Shown: positions 7,383 to 10,658 of the stretch, piece by piece
Layout of the letters: each line of letters opens with the position of its first letter
How positions within the stretch are numbered: position 1 is the stretch's first letter
Assembly (NCBI GenBank): GCA_004802705.1
Contig: SGPL01000838.1
Location: 1-10,658 of the forward strand
Length of the DNA: 10,658 nt
Origin: Bondarzewia mesenterica
Lineage: Eukaryota > Basidiomycota > Agaricomycetes > Russulales > Bondarzewiaceae
Direction of reading: 5' to 3'
Program-made: the position numbers and the translations under genes
Notes under the pieces: generated by a model
What the model saw: the letters and a program-made list of their open reading frames with translations, nothing else
What the model was told of the DNA's origin: nothing
The model's database searches: none

Positions 7383-7802
7383 TGTCAAGACACTCGAGTT
7401 TTGGTAGGTTGACTTGATAGTCGTGCTGGTCTGGTTGCCTTGTTATGGCTAGAGGGTTCTTTATTAGACACTAGCTTCAGGTTAGGTCGAGTGAGTGACA
7501 TCCAAGGAGCAGGAGCTAGAACCCTGTGTCCTATTGCACACGAGTCTGGGCTAGTTTCAAGAGTGAAGAATAGTTTATATCAAGCTGGGGAAGACAAGTG
7601 CTACTGTGGACATATAAATAGACTTGTGTTGTGGTGCATGGACTATGATTATATAATGATATAAGGGCGCAGGTGTTGGGAAAGATCTGGGTAAGTAAGG
7701 GATCATGGCTGATCACGCTGCCTCATTGGAAGTGATAGTAAATGTGTCCGAAGTTATAGTCAAAAAAAGGAAAAACTAACAAGTTCAGTGTCATTCATGA
7801 CA
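7383..7802 (-). repeat. 5' LTR (right copy) of the chromovirus
   Basis: About 420 bp, starting TGTCAAGACACTCGAG and ending in the imperfect palindrome TGTCATTCATGACA. This copy keeps canonical TG...CA ends and short terminal inverted TGTCA/TGACA repeats, as expected for integrase substrates. In element orientation it is upstream of gag and would have carried the promoter. By hand it differs from the left LTR at about 45 positions, about 42 of them transitions. The boundary is clear because similarity stops at 7802, followed by unrelated AT-rich DNA. Confidence 0.93.
7613..7621. promoter_or_regulatory. TATA-like site in the right (5') LTR
   Basis: Same TATAAATAG as in the left LTR, conserved despite about 11% divergence between the LTRs. 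In this copy it would be the promoter TATA for element transcription, read as CTATTTATATG on the minus strand. The stronger match is on the plus strand, which would point transcription out of the element into the flank at 7803 onward. Inference only. Confidence 0.35.
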
Positions 7803-7816
7803 CTTTTAAAAGTGTC
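7799..7816. repeat. 18-bp perfect palindrome across the LTR/flank junction
   Basis: GACACTTTTAAAAGTGTC equals its own reverse complement. The first four bases (GACA) are the LTR end and the rest is flank. It overlaps the LTR's own end palindrome TGTCATTCATGACA (7789..7802). It may be coincidence in an AT-rich target or an integration preference for palindromic DNA. Confidence 0.8.
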
Positions 7817-8256
7817 CTTTTGAGGTATAGTAACAGTATGTTATAGTGCTACAGTTTTAAGTTTCTTTCATTATTTTATTTAAATATAGTTAAAAATCAT
7901 CTAGGTAATTTAAACTAGATAAAGTTTATAGGTGCTGTAAAAAGTAAAATAACACTATTAATAGTATCTGTCTAATTCAAAGATTTATTTCATTATAAAT
8001 AAGCCATATAATGCAAGTGAAATAGTAAAAAAATAAATTAAATTAAAAGAACAATAAAAAAGGTAAGATGGGCTATCAAACATATACAATAAAATAGTAA
8101 GAGAACCTCAACTTAAAGAGACAAAAATGCAACTTAAGATGTGTATAATAAGCAAGGCTCAGCTCAAAGATAGTGTGAGGTGTGTGCGAAGATTTGAGTA
8201 GAAGAAAACTTGATTATCAAGGTTGATTTAATAAGTTAATTAAATATATAAATAAA

Positions 8257-8302
8257 CAGTTTATATATATATAAATAGACAGTTTATATATACATAAATA
8301 CC
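8257..8302. repeat. Two-copy 23-bp tandem repeat (CAGTTTATATATA...)
   Basis: Two adjacent units start CAGTTTATATATA at 8257 and 8280 and share the ATAAATA end, differing at a few bases. This is a local duplication in AT-rich DNA with no further copies seen nearby. Confidence 0.75.
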
Positions 8303-10323
8303 ACAATTCTTAAAAAGAATAAAATAAAACTAAGAATGTAAAAAAGGATAGAGAGATACAAGAGAATAGATATAGGAAAATAAAATCTATAAAATAAAAT
8401 AAAATATAGAAAATAATCAGCATCTGAATTATATGAATATCTCCTAGCTTTGACTATTACATTGTTCTCTTTTATGAGGAGATAAATATGTTATTATGAG
8501 GTGATGAATGTGATATTTGATTCAAACAGAGAGTAATAAATAATAATAGAATATATTTATGCTAAAGGTTTAAACACAGAGTACTGAGTGACAGTAATTA
8601 AGCATTTTATGATGAAATAGCAGCACAAGTAGATGTAAGAAGGTTATAAATGAGCATTATAGTATAAATAGTAAGATAAAGAGGCAGAGTGATAAGTAGA
8701 ATAGTTATAGAGTTAATGTTCATAAGTTTTTATAGTAGCAAATAAAAATTCTTGTTGAGTTTTAACATATATAGGCATAAAGCATGAGAATGTCAGTGAT
8801 GAAATTGTTGTATGAATATTAAAAAAGTGAGATCTAAAAGTCTTTATATGATGTACTGTTAGTTCAATGTATGAGATACTCATAGCATTGTCTAATCTTA
8901 TAATAATTTAAGAGTGAATAAATAGATAAAAAAGATGTTATCAGCAAAATTAAAAGATATAAGGAAAAAGTGAGAGATATAAATTGAAGGGGTTATTATA
9001 AAGTTTGAGAAGTAAAACATTGATAACAGAGTATAAATAAGAGAGGTAGAATGAGAGTTAAAGTAAATAAGCTACAAGTTTAAAAGAATACATACAGTGC
9101 ATACCTATAGAATATTATGACAGGTGTTAGATCTCATGTGACTCTCGAGTACATAATATACATATCTCTCCTTCTCTCTTCCCTCAGTCATATATGCACA
9201 TATGCTGAGGTACTGTGGTATAGACTTTAACATTGCCAGACTTCTTTTGAGCATCTCTGTTCATTTAAATCTTAGCTGTCAATATGATAAATTCATTTTA
9301 TAGATTTAGTTATCTTTTATTCTAAAGCATTTCATGCTTATACCTAGCAATTGATTATGAACTCATTATTAAATAGTTAGATTTTAAAAGTCTCCTATTA
9401 TCTTATATTCAAGAATATTGTGTATTCTAATACTGAATGATGAATTATGTTCAGAAAAATTTTCACGCATGATAATGCATTAGTAGCATGCATGTTAAAT
9501 ATCTCACAAGTGAAGATAAGAGAAATGGCTAGGTCAAGACTATTAGGCTAGTCATTGGCCTATCACTCACTATTTGAATAAGCAGTGGCCTTTGCAGCCT
9601 CTGTATCAATAGCCTCCTCAAGTGCACAAGAAGGGATTAATATACAGTGATATGCCTCATCACACTCTAAGCATGTAAACTTACTATTTTGTGACTCTAT
9701 TTAATTATTATTGACTTTTCTCTTGAGAATGCTACACTGAAGTATGCGACAGAACTATATCACTAGATTAGCTAACTCAAAGCATGAGATATTGCTCAAA
9801 TTATCATGACAGATGGCTGATAGAATGCATGCAGCTAAAAGCTAGGATCATCACTAGTTTAATCAAGTCAGAATCAACTGCTTTTATTTTATTCCTGAAC
9901 ACATTATGTGACTTCTGAAGCTATCTCACCTGCCTCTTCTTTATCTCACATTTTATTACATGCAATTATGCATTTATACTTTATGCACACTTTTAGAGGT
10001 TGTTCAATATAATCTTCCTACCTTTTATTTTGTAATTAGTTTTATTTTATGTTTCTATTTAATCTGTCTCTATCTGCTTTCTCAATCAAAGTAGGTGTTT
10101 AGTCATATAACTATACTTTTACATCAGTCATATCAGCCTATATCTATTAATATATAATTCTCTCATCACTCAGTTTTATGCTGTGTACTATTATGCTCAC
10201 AAATACAAGTTTGTTTTATGTCTCAAAATAAGCATTTTAGTCCACCTTAAAAGTAAAACACTTTTAGCTCACCACATAATCATGAGTGGTTCGTATAGTG
10301 CATTGCCTTTACCTTTATTATTG

Positions 10324-10341
10324 TCTTTATCTTTATCTTTA
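10324..10341. repeat. (TCTTTA)x3 short tandem repeat
   Basis: Three tandem TCTTTA units lie within a pyrimidine-rich stretch. This microsatellite-like repeat contributes to the low-complexity plus-strand reading frame across this position. Confidence 0.7.
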
Positions 10342-10549
10342 AATAGGCTTCCTCTATTCATCTACTCATTGAAACATTATGCATTCACATGTGTCAATAT
10401 CTTAAACTTGCCCAAATCTCATGCTTACACACTTAATTTGTGTCCTCATTGCACATTCTCCTTTTGTTGTTGTTGTTCTCATCACTTTACTCACTCATTG
10501 AGATTACTAGTCAGAGACCCTTGATGTTCTCACTCATTTACACATCTTA

Positions 10550-10572
10550 GTGGGGTTTTTGGTGGGGTTTTT
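10550..10572. repeat. Two-copy 12-bp tandem repeat GTGGGGTTTTTG
   Basis: GTGGGGTTTTT occurs at 10550..10560 and again at 10562..10572, separated by one G. It is the most G-rich spot in an otherwise AT-rich, pyrimidine-rich region. G4T5-like runs recall telomere-type sequence, but two copies are too few for such a call. Confidence 0.75.
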
Positions 10573-10585
10573 CCTCTTAAAGGCA

Positions 10586-10603
10586 CTGTTAGCATATTAA
10601 CAG
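10586..10603. repeat. Short hairpin CTGTTA...TAACAG
   Basis: CTGTTA at 10586 and TAACAG ending at 10603 can pair across a six-base loop (GCATAT). A related hairpin, TAACA-GTA-TGTTA, lies near 7829 at the other end of the flank. No U-run follows that would suggest a bacterial-type terminator. Confidence 0.5.
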
Positions 10604-10658
10604 CTAGACTATCATAAGAGTGTATCATTATCTATAGAAAAAAAAGGATATTTTTTAA

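Larger units (their letters stand above)
4..7802 (-). mobile_element. Degenerate Ty3/Gypsy chromovirus LTR retrotransposon, near full length
   Basis: Two direct repeats of about 420 bp (4..424 and 7383..7802) flank a 6.96 kb interior. On the minus strand the interior shows, in order, Gag with a CCHC knuckle, protease, RT with YMDD, RNase H, integrase with H2C2 and DDE residues, and a chromodomain. RT-RNase H before integrase is the Ty3/Gypsy order, and a chromodomain after integrase defines chromoviruses. The right LTR has the expected TG...CA ends (TGTCAAGA...ATGACA); the left copy has TA at both ends through transitions. A further coding remnant lies between the chromodomain and the 3' LTR. 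All frames are broken, so the copy cannot act alone. Only 3 bp of left flank are visible, so a target-site duplication cannot be tested. Fungal, probably basidiomycete, origin is inferred from motif wording. Confidence 0.93.
7803..10658. other. AT-rich flank with no supportable gene
   Basis: This 2.86-kb region outside the element is strongly A+T rich and poor in CpG. No reading frame on either strand gives a recognisable or compositionally convincing protein; the longest (10183..10524, plus) is low-complexity Leu/Ser/His/Cys-rich sequence from pyrimidine-rich DNA. No tRNA or rRNA was recognised. It contains short tandem repeats, hairpins and a strong strand-composition switch near 9120-9150. 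It is probably intergenic or decayed repeat DNA; which of these is not decidable by eye. Confidence 0.6.

Noticed and set aside
1..7807. Target-site duplication (ATT at 1..3 versus CTTTT at 7803..7807)
   Set aside because: Only three left-flank bases are in the window and one does not match; no claim is possible.
8257..8302. CRISPR-like or minisatellite array
   Set aside because: Only two adjacent imperfect units with no spacers, in eukaryote-like AT-rich DNA.
10183..10524. Plus-strand 113-codon frame in the flank
   Set aside because: Low-complexity Leu/Ser/Cys/His sequence generated by pyrimidine-rich microsatellites; no domain and no support for a gene.
10550..10572. Telomeric repeat
   Set aside because: Two units of GTGGGGTTTTTG are too few and the surrounding sequence is not telomeric.

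Overview
The window is dominated by one nearly complete but inactive LTR retrotransposon (about 4..7802, roughly 7.8 kb) lying on the minus strand. About 2.85 kb of AT-rich, CpG-poor DNA without recognisable genes follows it. The element is a Ty3/Gypsy chromovirus: read on the minus strand the order is 5' LTR - leader - gag - protease - reverse transcriptase - RNase H - integrase - chromodomain - an extra 3' ORF - 3' LTR. The wording of the Pol motifs and the chromodomain behind the integrase suggest a filamentous fungus, most like the chromoviruses of mushroom-forming basidiomycetes. That host assignment is inference; no host gene is present to confirm it.

Layout (plus coordinates, element read right to left): 5' LTR 7383..7802; leader with a four-copy GGTTCA repeat and a poor primer-binding-site candidate 7233..7382; gag remnant 5841..7232 ending in a CCHC zinc knuckle; pol remnant from about 5836 to 2203 with aspartic protease, RT (YMDD), RNase H, H2C2/DDE integrase, GPY/F-like segment and chromodomain; accessory ORF remnant 466..2184 (Q-rich start, Pro-rich linker, helical E/A/K/R-rich segment, Pro/Ser/Thr-rich segment, second helical segment, second CCHC-type knuckle); short polypurine-like stretch; 3' LTR 4..424.

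Nothing in the element is translatable as it stands. Gag, Pol and the accessory frame carry dozens of in-frame stops and several frame changes, mostly at homopolymer runs. The stops are TAG, TAA and TGA, and where the family consensus is clear they sit at Gln, Trp or probable Arg positions. The two LTRs differ at about 45 of 420 positions by hand count, nearly all transitions, several of them CpG versus TpG/CpA. This fits age plus C-to-T change on both strands (5-methylcytosine deamination or a RIP-like process), not an altered genetic code.

The most interesting part is the accessory 3' ORF, which is not part of the standard gag-pol plan. The right flank (7803..10658) holds no supportable gene. 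It has short tandem repeats, hairpins and a marked switch from purine-rich to pyrimidine-rich plus strand near 9120-9150.
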